Assembly (NCBI GenBank): GCA_963969595.1
Contig: OZ018416.1
Span: 23,390,065-23,454,064 of the forward strand
DNA length: 64,000 nt
Reading direction: 5' to 3'
Source of the DNA: Neckera pumila
Lineage: Eukaryota; Streptophyta; Bryopsida; Hypnales; Neckeraceae
The notes beneath the pieces are model-generated. The model saw nothing but the letters and a program-made list of their open reading frames with translations, was not told the origin of the DNA and did not search any database. Below are positions 24,401-37,264 of the stretch, in pieces; the stretch's first letter is position 1, and each line of letters starts with the position of its first letter. Both the position numbers and the translations under genes were made by a program.

Positions 24401-25694
24401 ATTGACTTGGAGATTGGATATTGAGGGTAGCTTGAAGATTTCAGATTCTTAGAACCTTTCTCAACAAATTCTGTTTCAGGATGAGAACCATACTAGTAGC
24501 AGGCATTGCTTATTGTGTCCTCCGCTACAGGTGCGACTTGAAGGCAATATCGAAATGGTGTCTTCAGAGGAGTCAGACAAATACTTCCACAACAATACCC
24601 AAGGAAGTCAGATTGAAGCTCTTGTCAGTGCTCAAATAAACAGCATTGAATTGCGTGCGGGTTTTATAGGTGTCATCTTCATTTTATATTACTTCCCAAG
24701 TTATTAAATCTTGCATTTGTAGTAATTTTGATTATACTATGGTTGCTTACCCAAGAATTTAATCAAGTACTATCTTGTATTTTTGCTTTACAGAATATCA
24801 TTCTGAAAATTCCATTCAGTTAAGATTTTAATTCTATCATGGCATTTTATATTACTGACAGGGAAGTTGTGCAATAAGCTTTAGTTGGTACTGAAATCTT
24901 TGTAATATTTCTGCATGGTTTACAGAGTTCAGTCATACCTAGACGACATGTGCTGGACAAAGCCAACGAGGGTCTAAACACAAAATATGCTGATGGGTAT
25001 GAATTTGGTTTTCGGTTTGACAATTCTAGTGTTGAGTATATGCAGCAAAATTTGTTTTACCAACCTTCTATTTTTGCTGCAACATTTTCTACTGGAGCTG
25101 GCCAATGTAATGAGTCCTTGAATTTTTTTAATATATTCTTGACACAAAATTGTTGAGACAGTAGTGTTATTCTATATAACTCTAAATAGGATCCTTGTAC
25201 CTTGTACTTTTGATATGTCTCCGATTAATGGATTGAGCAAAGAATCACAGAAATTTGAATAGGTAATTCAATACCCTATTTTGATTTTGATAACTTGTTT
25301 GTGTAGGAAATTCATACCAAGGCCAGCTCATTGGAGAGGTTTTCGGCTGATCCTAGATGTGATAGAGTTTTGGCAGGGTCGGGAATCTCCCCTGCATGAT
25401 AGATGGGCTAAATTATTTTTCTATTCTGTGAAAGTTCTTGCAAAATAGATTACAAACAAATAGAATACAAATAGAATATCCAGATTTATTGGTAACAATA
25501 TCTTCTGCAATGAAATAGATCGAATATTGAAGCTGTTTGCTTAGAACTTACTTGGTTCATCCTTTGTAATATGTTGATCACGCTTTAGTACTCACATTTG
25601 AAGTGTTGACACTACTTCTGCAGGTTATGTTACAAAAGGGCTAATGAGAGTGCCCACAGACCAAGCTTGGATTATTGAGTGACTGTCATCATAA
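21450..25694 (+). pseudogene. PDX3: PPOX/PDX3: NAD(P)HX epimerase fused to pyridoxine (pyridoxamine) 5'-phosphate oxidase, decayed copy
   Basis: Exon-like blocks follow the plant PPOX protein from the epimerase domain to the C-terminus. Examples are GFSIDQLM (21,450-21,515), YGPGNNGGDGLVAA (22,007-22,178), AMFGCFFHG (22,347-22,452), VDIPSGWHVE (22,677-22,844), NGAHHFLGGRFVPP (22,962 on), VWFDEAV (23,680), YTNYESQKSA (24,126), VRLEGN (24,531-24,635), SSVIPRRHVL (24,926-24,996) and [15 protein letters not shown] (25,307). The intact enzyme makes pyridoxal phosphate and repairs damaged NADPH in plastids. This copy has one extra base in each of exons 22,007-22,178 (C run) and 22,677-22,844 (A run), altered donors (ATAATC after 23,21x, ATAAAC after 24,635) and a TGA where the family has the Arg of its C-terminal RLSP. 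Introns are kept, so it is a duplicated, not retroposed, copy. A sequencing-error origin of the two indels is possible. Confidence 0.8.
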
Positions 25695-28600
25695 TGTAGT
25701 GTACATTCACAGCTTATTAGAAGGAGAAAAGGAAGCAGACTTTGATGGATGCAAGTCTTTGTCAACCCTAGTGAATTGTGAATGTGTCCGCTCTTCCAGA
25801 ACTAGGATGAATTATGTGATTAAGTGTATGCAGCTTGTTTAAATGTTCCAAAGCGTTATCACTATTGATATGGCAGGTTATCAATCACAGCACACATGCT
25901 AATGTCAAATAGTGCAAAATTGCTTAGTCTTACTTGACCTTGACTCCCCATTGCATCTCCATAACCTTTATATAAACTCTACATGAACTTTTATATGGCA
26001 GTCTTTGTGAATTTCACTAATATCATTGTGAATTAGCATGCACTAAAGCTTCTATGGTGTGGTACATGGTTGCATCTACAATTTTCAACATATTCCATGG
26101 GATTCCAATAGAAATTGGGCCTTGATCCATGATATGAACTCTGTATTGACATATGTAGCTACATGATGACATAATTTGTATCTCATTTGGACTCTTCCTA
26201 TAGCTTCTAGAAAACAAAATACATGATTATCTATACAGAGATACAATTCTATGTATTCCTTGGGTGCCCAATGCTTTAAAGGGTTGCCCAAACATGTCCT
26301 GTGTCATTATCAATTGGGATTTGCATACCATGCAACACAAATTTTAGCTTGCTGTAGCAATTTTGTTGGAAAGGCACTAGATGCAACAGCCTTACAATCT
26401 TCCTCTGGTGTGTGAATTGCTCTGATGGCACAAGTGGGTTGCAACATTATCTTGCCCAAGAGCTCAATTGGCAAGCGTTGCAATGAGAGATGGTGGTGGT
26501 GCTTTAAGCCTTCTTATGATCTTAAAGAGGGCCCGGGTTACAACTCAAATCTTTGTATACACTCATGTTTGTTTGTGGTTGCTTACACTCACATATGTCA
26601 CCATAGAGCTTCTAAATACACATGTTGTTTTTGTGAATTCCACTATAGATTCTGAATCATACTCACTTGCTTTTTGTTTGGAGCAAGAAGCAACTCCGCT
26701 TGATACCAAGCAAATTGTGCATCTTCTTGATTGATGGATTCTCATAGTGGATGCGTCAGCAACCACTACTTCCTTAGATTTTAGGCAATCTGGAATAATA
26801 GATTTTGCGTGGCATTGTTACTTGATTCGGAGACATCTTCAACACATTCTTGGTGGACCAATAGGTGCAGGAAAGGCTCTATTGGTGGTTTTTTGGACCA
26901 CCTAAATTTTATAACTAGTCACATCTTATATCCAGATCCAAATGAAGCGGATGATAGCGAGCAGAGGAGCAAAAGAGGCTAGAACGTCCCACCCGCCTCA
27001 TTCCAATTGGCCATTGGCGTCGGAAGCCCCAGTGTCAACTTTAAGTCCAATTCAAGCAATCGAGCATCTTGTGGCAATGATAAGGAATGCACTTCCAATG
27101 GAGAGCTCAAGAAGTCCTAGATTCTACCTATGGTGTAGAGGAACACCAACTACAGTAGATTTATGTCCGTCGCAAAGTCCTAAGGATTGTGACAAATCTG
27201 TCAATCCAAAGCGAGAGTCCTTGGAGGTTGCTGAAATGAGGTTGAAGAAGCGGCACATCAGCAAGGAGACAAGTAGAAGGCGCAACACAAGATCTCCTGC
27301 CCCTTTTTGAAGAGGCCTCTAATGGTTCACAACGCAGAAGTGCACTCTGCAATAGAGGGGAAGTTTGACAGCGCTGTGAACCACTATATTGGTTCACCCT
27401 TCAGATAATTGAAAATATAAAAACTATGAATGAGTTTTTAAGTTCAAAAGTGTTAGTACATTAGATTAAACTATAACCATTAGTAAAAGGCTTTTAGTGC
27501 ATAGGAAGAGAAACTAGATCAAAATTGCAAACCTAAAATATATAAAAGATAAAAGATATAAAAAGGAATCCAAAACAATGGTGAGAAGTTGAAAATGGAT
27601 CTAAACATAAATAGAAAACCAATAAAAAAGAAGAAATATGGAAAAGCACAAAAGAAGTGATCAAACTTAAAATTACTATGAGAACAATAACATAGTGGTA
27701 GAAACTCTAATTTAGGCAATAAGTAGTGATTTAAGGGAATTTCAGCAAATTAGTGTAGATGAAAGTGATTAGGAGTGTTAGTTAGTTAGTTGGGGTATTA
27801 GTCGAATTAGGGTTTGGTACTCACTCTCTCTCTCTTGTTTTGTTTTGGGGGAGAATGTGTGAAGAGGTGAAAAGTGGACAATACATAAGAGAACAATGAT
27901 TGCAAGGAGGTAGGTTAGGATGATAGTCAATTTGTCGAGTAGGTTTTCACCTTGTGGGGTAGAAAGTGGGTGAAAAGTGAGGATTGTGGAGATCAGATGC
28001 AAAAAGTGTTGGGAAAGAAAGTCCGTTGCCCTTGCAAGTGGAAGCAACAACTTTGGCGAGCTATCGCGAGAGCGTGGAGTAGCGGATGGAGCTGAAAATT
28101 GGTGAAATGGTGCGTCTTCAAGCTAGCTTTCCAACAAGACTCAACTCGACCGATTTGGAGCACAGATGAGGCAGTGGTGGTCGATTTTGTGGCGGAAGGC
28201 CTATTGCCGCAGGAATTTCGGAGCTGCAACTTGACGGACGATTGCAGAAGTGTGGCCAAGCGGAATGAGCTGAATTTTTGGCGCAAGGAAGATGGAAAAG
28301 TCAGCTTTTCAACGAGATAAGGCTCGCTCAATTTGGAGCCAGGATGAAGACAGGGCGGACAGATTAGTAGGAAGAGGTTGGCTACCCTATTGGCTGTGAG
28401 TTGTGTGTGTTTACTATGGTTCTTGTGGTCCCAAATGAATAAAAATGTAATGATAATTACAATTCAGATTGGGTCTTGCATATTTGGAGTACATTCCTCA
28501 TGGGCTTGTATGATTTGGATGTTTAAAAAGAATGCATCACTAGTGAATTCTACTTGTTAGGGTCTTTAGGGCACATGTGGAAGCATTGCCCAAAGGGAGT

Positions 28601-29411
28601 TTAGATTAGGCACTTGGTGTGAGTGAATTGTGCTGTGATTAGTTTTTAGGGTGCAATTTAGTTCACTTAGGGCCTAAATTAGGCAATTTTAAGGTGATTT
28701 TGACCTAGAAAGTTTACTTGTCCTTTCAAAACATGTATGAAGATGAATTGGGAGTGTTAAGGCACATAATGGGATGATTTTGAGGTGCTGCCTTTTTTTC
28801 ACTTAGGCTTGATTTATCAAAAATTCACTAAAGAAAAAATTTGGGAAATCCATTGCTTGGAGGCATTTAGATTAGAGTCCACACACTCCTTTTCGGCCAA
28901 GTTTGTGGATGGGTTTTACCTCATGGTGAAATTCACTCACAAGCGCGATAGAAAAGATATGGGCCAGAGGGGAGGGCAACATGGAGGGAAAACAAATGAC
29001 ATTAATAACCTGCTAGGGTGGGAAGCTCTACAAATGTTTCCTGGTGATTGTAGCCCATTTTAGCTGAGGCCATGTCAAGTGGTGCGTTTGTGCAAAACTA
29101 TTTTATTGAAGGTGCGTTTTATCCAATTGACAATTTAGGTAAGGCAATTAATTTGTTTGTCAAGGGAGTCTCTTAGATGGTTTTGCAACACCACCTTGCT
29201 GCGCAAGTAGTCCTGCAAGGGAGTTGCCTTTTGTAGCACCTCACCATGAGTGGCTTGTCATTTGCACATTCACAGTAGAAGGTTTCACACATAGTGCCCC
29301 AGAATTGCATTCTTTGCTCCGGCAATCAGTTGGTGGATATCCTCTTTGGTTACATAGCTGTGGTGAAGATAAATGTTCTTCTACAGAGTCATCAGTGGAG
29401 GTCAAGAATCA
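25695..29411. other. Long stretch without a recognised gene
   Basis: AT-rich with a few moderate open frames. The plus-strand segment of about 26,930-27,410 looks like a decayed coding region (PNEADDSEQRSKR, then several stops). The segment 28,080-28,320 is GC-richer with a 73-codon open frame. I recognise neither. Short frames near 28,785-29,063 and 29,224-29,481 likewise match nothing I know. Probably degenerate transposon and gene debris. Confidence 0.4.
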
Positions 29412-30029
29412 TGCCTTGAGGATTTTTTTATTTGCGGGCTTCCCAATGGCAATTATAGATTCTCGGTCTACTCTAAAATAAACTTTGAAGTCCTTTATCT
29501 TATTCAGTTTTCAATATTTTTGAAAAAAACAAAATCATAGGATGAAGATTGTTTATTATAACATTGCAACCATTGGAAAGGACATCCTTCAATTCCATAA
29601 TTTAATTATTAACAATCTTGTATTTTGAATCATTGTCTACTACTATCTACTTACTATTTTTTTCCTATATGTTGTACAATTCCAAATGACCTGAAAATTT
29701 TGAAGCATGTGGCCAACTTGTCTAGGAAAAAGAATCCAAAGAAGCACCACCATTTTGGACAATTTTTCATAGAAAAGTGAGCTTGTGAAGTGCAGCTGCC
29801 CTGTTTTTTGCAGAATCAAAAAAATGATTTTAGTGAATTTGAATGCTTATATCTTGCAATCCAGGCGGTGGAAATTTCTGAAATTTTCACAACATGTTTT
29901 CAAGTCAGCATACTACAAGATCTATAGTTAGATGTGTCAATTTAAAAAAATAAATAAATTTGGTACTTGTTCTAGAAATGGCAATTTTTGAGCATTTTCA
30001 ATGAAAATATAGTCATGGAACTTTAGGGG
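29412..30029. mobile_element. TTAA-family element, copy 3, truncated
   Basis: The right end (complement CCCCTAAAGTTCCATGACTA) abuts TTAA at 30,030-30,033. The interior matches copies 1 and 2, for example 'ctctaaaataaactttgaag' at about 29,470 and the 'accaccattttggaca' block at about 29,745. The left terminal repeat is missing. Similarity starts near 29,412. Confidence 0.65.
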
Positions 30030-30033
30030 TTAA

Positions 30034-31394
30034 AAAATGCACTACAAACCAACGATGACTGAATCTGAATTATACAATGCAACGACATAGACTCTTAACA
30101 TTATCGGGCACAAAGACCTGAGCCCCATGCCTTTATTACAATTACGGAACCACGATGGATATTGATTAAGATGAATGTACCCATATCTGATCACTTAAAG
30201 GATTTCCCAGCAAATTGTGAGCAGTTTAAGGCACAGGAAATTTTTCCCATGTAGAAAGATAAGAAATATAGGGATTCCCAAATTTTCGTAATTTTATTCC
30301 CAAAATTGAAATTACTATGAATTTTGGGAGTCAAAAAGTTGTCTGGACTAATAGCCAATCTCTAGAATCATCCAATTCCGATCATCTATTGCTTTTCTAC
30401 TCACTATTTCTTGTTTTTCTTCCTCATTACTTTGAAACGATTCATAACCTTATTAATTCCAACCTTGAAAAAACACATTCCAAGCTTTTTAGCTGTGGTT
30501 GGAAATAGTGCCCCCTATTGGTTGGTTTATGGGTCATGATCGACTATGGGTACATTTACCTTAATAAATTTTTTTTCCCAGGTTTGAAAATCCGTGTTTT
30601 TTCTAAAGCAGTCCTTATACTTGGCCGAGATGCTGCAACGGGACGGAGAGATGTTAGCTTCTGTCGAAGCTGCTTACGAAGGGTTAGCATCCTGCTACCA
30701 TTGAGTTAATATCAGTGGAATTGGTTTCATTGAGGGATCATTTGCATGTTTATCTGGAGCAATGTTCACAAGTTGTTTAGGAAATGGCATTGAGATTCTC
30801 GTGAATAGGATGCGTAATTGATCTCTCCCGGGGGGCACCTTAAACCGCAATCGAGGCTCAGGACATGCTACAATTCGTTACTCCTCTCCAAACCGCCTAA
30901 AAGCAAAAAAAAAAACCCAACATCACGAGTACTAAACGGGTGCTGAACACCCACAACCTCAGGCGCTGGCACAGCCAAAGTGCTAAACGCGGCAGTGCAA
31001 AGGGCAGGAGGCCAAATCAATGGGTGGAGGAAGAGGGATGTGGCGTGAAAGGCAAAAACAAGAAGCGATTCAAAGTGTGAAGCCGCAGAGTGCCGCCTGG
31101 TGGCACATTCAAGCGATGATAATTGAGTGGATGAGGAATCGGAGCGGGCAGGTGGAAAGTTCGAACAAAAAATTCTGGTGCCTAGACCCCGAGCTCGACC
31201 GCGGGTGACCCGCCCTCCACCCCCAGGTCACCCGTCCCAAACTGCAGGTCACCCGCGCATGTACTCAAGGTTCAAGTCGTGGCCCTTTTGGCTGTGGGGG
31301 CACATGTGCGAGGCCCTAATGTAAGAAGTTCAGGCTTCGTCTCTTCCTGGCCTCCCTTCTTCCCTTTCCTCCCCTCCCCCTCTGCTCGCGCAAG
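30034..31394 (+). promoter_or_regulatory. Upstream region of AP4B1
   Basis: AT-rich up to about 30,800, then GC-richer towards the AP4B1 start, with C-rich runs (CCTCCCTTCTTCCC-type) just before the ATG that fit a 5' UTR. A block at 30,610-30,690 has an acceptor-like start and could encode LAEMLQRDGEMLASVEAAYE, a possible leftover exon of an unknown gene. No TATA box is asserted. Confidence 0.4.
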
Positions 31395-34300
31395 ATGAAT
31401 GCCGACCCTTCTGCTCGCAAGGGCGAGCTCGCCGACCTCAAGACGCAGCTGCGCCAGCTGGCCGGCAGCAAGCAGCCGGGCGTCGAGGCCCTCAAGCGCG
31501 AGCTCTTCTCCAAGGTCATCTCCTACATGACCATCGGCATCGACGTGTCCTCCCTCTTCTCCACCATCGTCATGTGTTCGGCTACCTCCGACCTCGTCCT
31601 CAAAAAAATGTGCTACCTCTACGTCGGCAACTACGCTCGCGGTCATCCCGACCTTGCTCTTCTCACCATCAATTTCTTGCAGAAGGACTGCCACGATGAC
31701 GACCCCATGATTCGCGGCCTCGCCCTGCGCAGTTTGAGCTCCTTGCGCGTCAAAAATCTCCTCGAGTATCTCATTGGCCCTTTGCGCTCGGGTCTCAAGG
31801 ATGCCAATGGATATGTGCGCACCGTGGCTGCTATGGGAGTCCTCAAGCTCTATCGCATCGCGCCTTCACAGTGTACCGAAAACGAGTTTCCGGACATGCT
31901 CAGGGCCTTGCTTTTTAACGACCCCGACGCTCAAGTACGACTTCTAACCCCTCCGGTTTCCTAATTTTCTACCCGTTCGAGTGGTCGGCAGCCTGTCTTA
32001 TAGCTTGTCAAATTTCCCGATTCTCGATTGATAATGAAAATCTCGCATTGCCAGAACCCTCACATGTTACACCTCTCTGCACATCGCAATCAGGTGAAGC
32101 TAGCTGTCAGCAGTCCTTATTCCTTTTGGGACCTAATGGATCTAAGAAGCACTGTCATATAAATGTTTCAATTGCTTTTATGTCACCCCTTCCCTACCAA
32201 AACCCTAACACTTTTCTTCTATCGCTCACTTCGGTATGAGACTTTTTATTTCTCTGCGTGGTTATTGTAGCCTCTCGATTTACATGATGGCAGCTACTCA
32301 AACTAGTGTCTGTCGTTGGGACAAAATTCATGGCCTCTCGTTGACTCTTGAATCTATCTTAGTAATCAGGTATTTCAGCGGGAGCAGCTTTGGTTTTTCA
32401 TATTCATTAAATTTGGCAGGTGGTTGCAAACTGTTTGTGTGCGCTTCAAGAAATCTACACTGCTGAGGCGAATGTTTCTCCGGAGACAGCTGCCAGGGAT
32501 AGAGAACATCTGCTTAGCAAGCCTATCATATATTCTCTTCTAAACAGGTGAATAACGTGGCGAATTTCAGCGTTCAGCAAATTTTCGCATTCCTTCAACG
32601 CTGATCATGTGTTTCACCTATTTTATTTTCATTTATGTTTTCAAGATGTCACTCCTGTTTGTGACATAAAGACTTGAATCGTAACATCCAGGGTGATAGC
32701 GCCGTATCTTGTATGTTTTCCTGGCGTAGAGGTTCGACATCTTTCCTTGTTCAGCACGTGATGGACAATGATATTTTGCTCTACTTTCGTTTATTTGGCT
32801 CTTTGGAGTCAAACGAATGTAATTTCTTTTTGGCTTGAAATCTAAGACGATGTTGTGTTACAGGATAAAGGATTTCACTGAATGGGCTCAGTGTTTAGTA
32901 TTAGACATGGTCTCAAAGTACATACCAACTGACTCCGATGAGTCATTCGACATGATGAACATTCTCGAAGACCGACTGCAGCATACAAACAGCGCTGTTG
33001 TGCTAGCCACAATCAAAGTTTTCCTTCATCTAACCATTTCAATGGCTGACATCCACCAGCAAGTATGACTTTCTTCTACCTGTTAAAGGTTGTGTGTCCT
33101 GTACTTTCTGTTTATTTAGCTTTGGCAGCAAGGGTTGAGTAGGTTAAGAATGCATTTGACAGCAAGTGAACTTGAATTGAAAATCTTGAATTTATCTGCG
33201 CAGGTCTATGAGCGAATAAAAGCACCTTTGTTGACTTTAGTTAACTCTGGAAGCGCTGAACAAACCTACGCAGTTCTCAGTCATTTACACTTGCTTGTCT
33301 TGAGGGCCCCTGTGCTGTTCTCGAATGATTACAAACACTTTTACTGTCGGTATAGCGACCCAAGTTATGTAAAGAAACTGAAGTTGGAGATGCTTACTGC
33401 TGTAGCCAATGAAACAAACACATATGAGATTGGTAAGTTACAGAATGTTTTTTGCTCTAGGTCGCCCTGCTAGAAATCTCATTACTAATAAATGTTGCAA
33501 TTCCCATCTGCTACATTTTATTGTTTGCGTGGTGACTTTGGACTTGGTAGTGTAGAGAATCTTGACCTGGCATTGGTCAATACACCTTCGGATGAGCCTG
33601 TAACGTCCGTCTTTCTCGGTTTGTTTTGCCTAGAGGATTCAATTTGTATATTTCAGGTGCGGTACTGAAGTTGACAAGATGTCTCTGTGATGATTTACAG
33701 TGACAGAGCTTACTGAGTACGCCGCAAATGTTGATGTGGCTATAGCCCGGGAATCCATTCGTGCTGTAGGGAAAATTGCATTGCAGCAATATGACGTTAA
33801 CGCTATTGTTGATCGATTACTTCAGTTCCTTGAAATGGAGAAGGACTATGTGACAGCGGAAACTTTGGTTAGTATCGTGTCTTGTTCCTTTATTTGATCA
33901 TTATTGTTCGTTATTGTTCCATGATTATTCCATTATCGTGTCTTTGTTGTCTTCAGCAATGGTGTCTTATGACTGCTTTCGATTGCGTGTAGCCTTTGCT
34001 ACTAGCGACAGCAGCCACAAGGTCTCGAAATTATGCTAAGTCATGGGGCTAGCTTGTTTCTGCCACTTGCAAATGATTAGATTTCTTGTAAGCGCAAGCA
34101 AATGTTACTGTTAGCTAATCGTGTGACTGGGTTTGACTAGGTTCTGGTGAAAGACCTCCTTCGTAAATATCCCCAGTGGAGCCATGATTGTATTGCAGTG
34201 GTCGGTAGCGTGAGCAGCAAAACTGTGGCAGAGCCAAAAGCGAAGTCTGCGTTGGTTTGGATGCTCGGCGAGTATGCCTATGACATGCCTGATGCGCCCT

Positions 34301-36810
34301 ACATCTTGGAGGGGTTTATCGAGAATTGGATTGAGGAAGACTCCGCTGAGGTTTTTTTTATTTTTTATAATGTAGCTCTAGTGAAGCTGATGATTTTAGC
34401 TTGGTTGTCTTGAGCCTCTATAAAAGTAGACACTCATTCACATCTTTCATATAGCTTTGGGATATTATGGATACTTTCTATTGCATTAGGACTAATTCAC
34501 GTGGAGACATTCTTTTTTGGCTTTTTCGGTGAAGATACTGTCTTGTATTCTTCGGTGAAGCTTATGCAATTAACATTATTGGCAGGTAAGGTTGGAGCTT
34601 TTGACAGCAGTCACTAAGATTTTCTTTAAGAGACCTCCTGAAAGCATCAAGATGTTGGGTGCTGCACTCTCGGCGGGACTTGCTGACGTCCACCAGGTAA
34701 ATAGTGATTGTTTCTTGTAGGATTTCAGTTTTGATTTTGAGCACTCTTTGATGTTTTGCTTACCTTTTCATACATTTCTTATTTTACAATCAAGCTCTCC
34801 ATGCATACCTACCTATCCTCCCCCCCCCTAAGGGAGATCGTGCTTGATCATTGCAGGACGTGCATGATAGGGCTGTTCTGTATTATAGGCTACTGCAGCA
34901 GGGTGTGGAGGTAGCTGAGCGAGTTGTAAACCCGGCAAAACAAGCCGTTTCTGTTTTTGCAGACACACAGAGCAGCGAGATTAAAGACCGAATATTTGAT
35001 GAGTTCAACAGTTTATCTGTTTTATATCAGCAGGTGTGTTCAGTTTTGTAGATTTTTATGTTTGCTCGACTAAGTTATTGATCTATGCCGAGGATATTTT
35101 GACGCACTCAGCTAAGGAAGTAGTCGTTTACAATGGAGTTTAGTTTTTGAAAGTAAAAGGGCAAGCGCAGATATCTCATCATGCTTGACGTTTTTATATC
35201 CATGAAGAATATGTTCATCGTTTTATGAGAAAAGGCGAGGCTTCTTTTTTTTTTTTTTTTCCTTTTTTCTTTTTTTTTTGACCACGCTTCAGACGTTGCA
35301 CAGAAGATGTGGATCCCTGACGATGCTGCTATTGTATGCAGCCTTCTTACATGTTTTTGGACAAGGAAGTCCGTGGGCCGATTGAGCTAGCAGATGATTC
35401 CGGAATATTACCAATGGGACCGACAATTACTGATGATGTGCTGCCGAGCCAGCTTGTGGATGCTACTGATAATGATCTTCTCTTAAGTGCATCCGATAAA
35501 GAAGAAAGTGTGGCAGCTGCTAGCAACGGTTCTCACTACAGTGGTTTAGACTTGGCTGGGTTTGAAAGCTCATCTGCTGCTCCAAGGTTAGTGAAGTTCT
35601 TGTGAGAATGTTTCAATTTCTAAATTTTTTTTTTAATGTGATGGATACCAGAATGTGTCGTGAACGCGATGTTTTATGTTATCATATGTTATCAGATAGA
35701 ATCTTCAGTTAGAAATATTTTCTTTATCTTCGTATCATTTGGTTGAACTTGATGTTTACGATTTGCAGCCTGAATAGAGTCACTGGATAGTCGTGTTTGT
35801 GTCACTTGTATGTCGGACTTGTAGTGCTTTAGCTTTTAGCGACATGGTTGCTGGAAATCTTTCTGTTCGTCAGAACTGAGTTGTTCATCTTATACATATT
35901 GCATATCTTTTTCTCTATTTCTGTTTATTATGTCTTTAGAGTGCCAATATTGTACTTTTATGAAGTCTCGTGTTAATTGTTATTATGTTTGTGTAGGTCA
36001 CAGTCGTCTACCTCTACTTCCCAGACTACCACTACATCATCTGCTGCTGCGACCTCTTTACTGGACTTCGAGGACTTGCTTGGTCTCAACATTTATGAGA
36101 CCTCTACACCTGCTCCAACCTCTTTGAAGCTCAAGGTTAAACCGTCCTTAGTTGCCCAGGCTTTTCAACGAAAGTGGGGTCAACTTGCAGTCGCCTCAAC
36201 TTTGGTACGTTTTTACGAACCCGTGATGTGCTCTATCACTTCGGAGGAATTCGTAGAGTTGTGTAGAGAAGTATTTTCGGATGAAGAATCTGTGCGCTTT
36301 GCAATATTCATTTTTTCCGAATTCTCTTACAAAATACTTGTCAAGTTTAGGGCCGGGGTTTATACTTGTTTTTTTTAATCAGAAATTGATTGAGATTACT
36401 GGTTTGGCTTCAGCTTGGGGTGAACCCTGCTAGTGATGAGTTTATGCGCTGAAGATATTATATTACACGAAAGCAGTATCTTATCTTGCAATTACAATTT
36501 CCTTTTTCACAAACAGGATCATACATTGTCAAGTCCAGCCGCTTTGCCAACTCCACAGCCACTCATCTCTCACATGCAAGCCAACTTGGTGGAAGTCATG
36601 GCCTCAGGTGGGAAGGCTCCTACATTTAAGTTCTTCTTTTATGCCCAAGCAGCTGATTCTCCTCCAACGTCAGGCTTTTTCTTGGTGGAGCTAGTCGTCA
36701 ACACGTCAACTGGATCCTCTCTAGCAAAGATTAAGGCAGATGATGCTTCGTTAGCACCTGCGTTTCAAGAATTGTTTCTTGCAATATTGAGCTCATTTGG
36801 TTCAGTGTAA
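31395..36810 (+). CDS. AP4B1: AP-4 complex subunit beta (beta-adaptin-like protein A), 11 exons
   Basis: This is the large beta subunit of the AP-4 adaptor complex, which sorts cargo at the trans-Golgi network. Exons are 31395-31934, 32420-32547, 32864-33062, 33204-33432, 33701-33867, 34141-34350, 34586-34696, 34857-35033, 35342-35586, 35997-36204 and 36517-36810. All introns are GT-AG and phases agree, giving 835 aa, against about 840 in Arabidopsis. Hallmarks are DLKTQLRQLAGS near the start, VLKKMCYLYVGNYA, the armadillo-like trunk with KIALQQYDVNAIVDRLLQFL and VLVKDLLRKYPQWSHD, and ADTQSSEIKDR before a Ser/Thr-rich hinge with DFEDLLGLN. The C-terminal appendage contains FKFFFYAQ and ends Phe-Gly-Ser-Val. 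No frameshift or missing part is seen. It is followed convergently by the small minus-strand gene, about 450 bp away. Confidence 0.93.
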
Positions 36811-37264
36811 GAACTTGAATAATGTTTTATAATGTTTGCATCATGATCTGAAATACTTCACTCTTAGGAGTGGCAGGAGATACGTGATTCACTTCATCAT
36901 GATGAGGGTTACTGTAAGTTCGTCCTTGTAATGCAGCTAAGCTATGAGCGATTATGGGATTTGCTTCTTTTTGGATCATTTTTGGTTGACTACCACGGTG
37001 ATTGGCTGATTGTACTGTACCTAGTAGCACAGGGTGCTCCACAGAAATCGCAACATGCCGTGGGTGCTCCACTGCCCCTTCAGTCCGTCAATGCATCGTA
37101 TACATCATGTGCATCATGCTTCTTGATTTTCCAAAACGGGGAGAATTGTCGAGGCACTAAAGTTACAATTGCAACTCTTAGCCAACTTACAAGTCAAGGG
37201 TGAGTACTAGATGTATGAGCAATACTCATCTTCTACAGTTGTATTGATTCAACTTGGTAATATG

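Noticed and set aside
14930..25694. Vitamin-B cluster idea: PanB, FBT and PPOX fragments side by side (pantothenate, folate, B6)
   Set aside because: All are incomplete or broken, helicase and ATPase fragments are mixed in, and nothing suggests shared expression; the theme is most likely chance.
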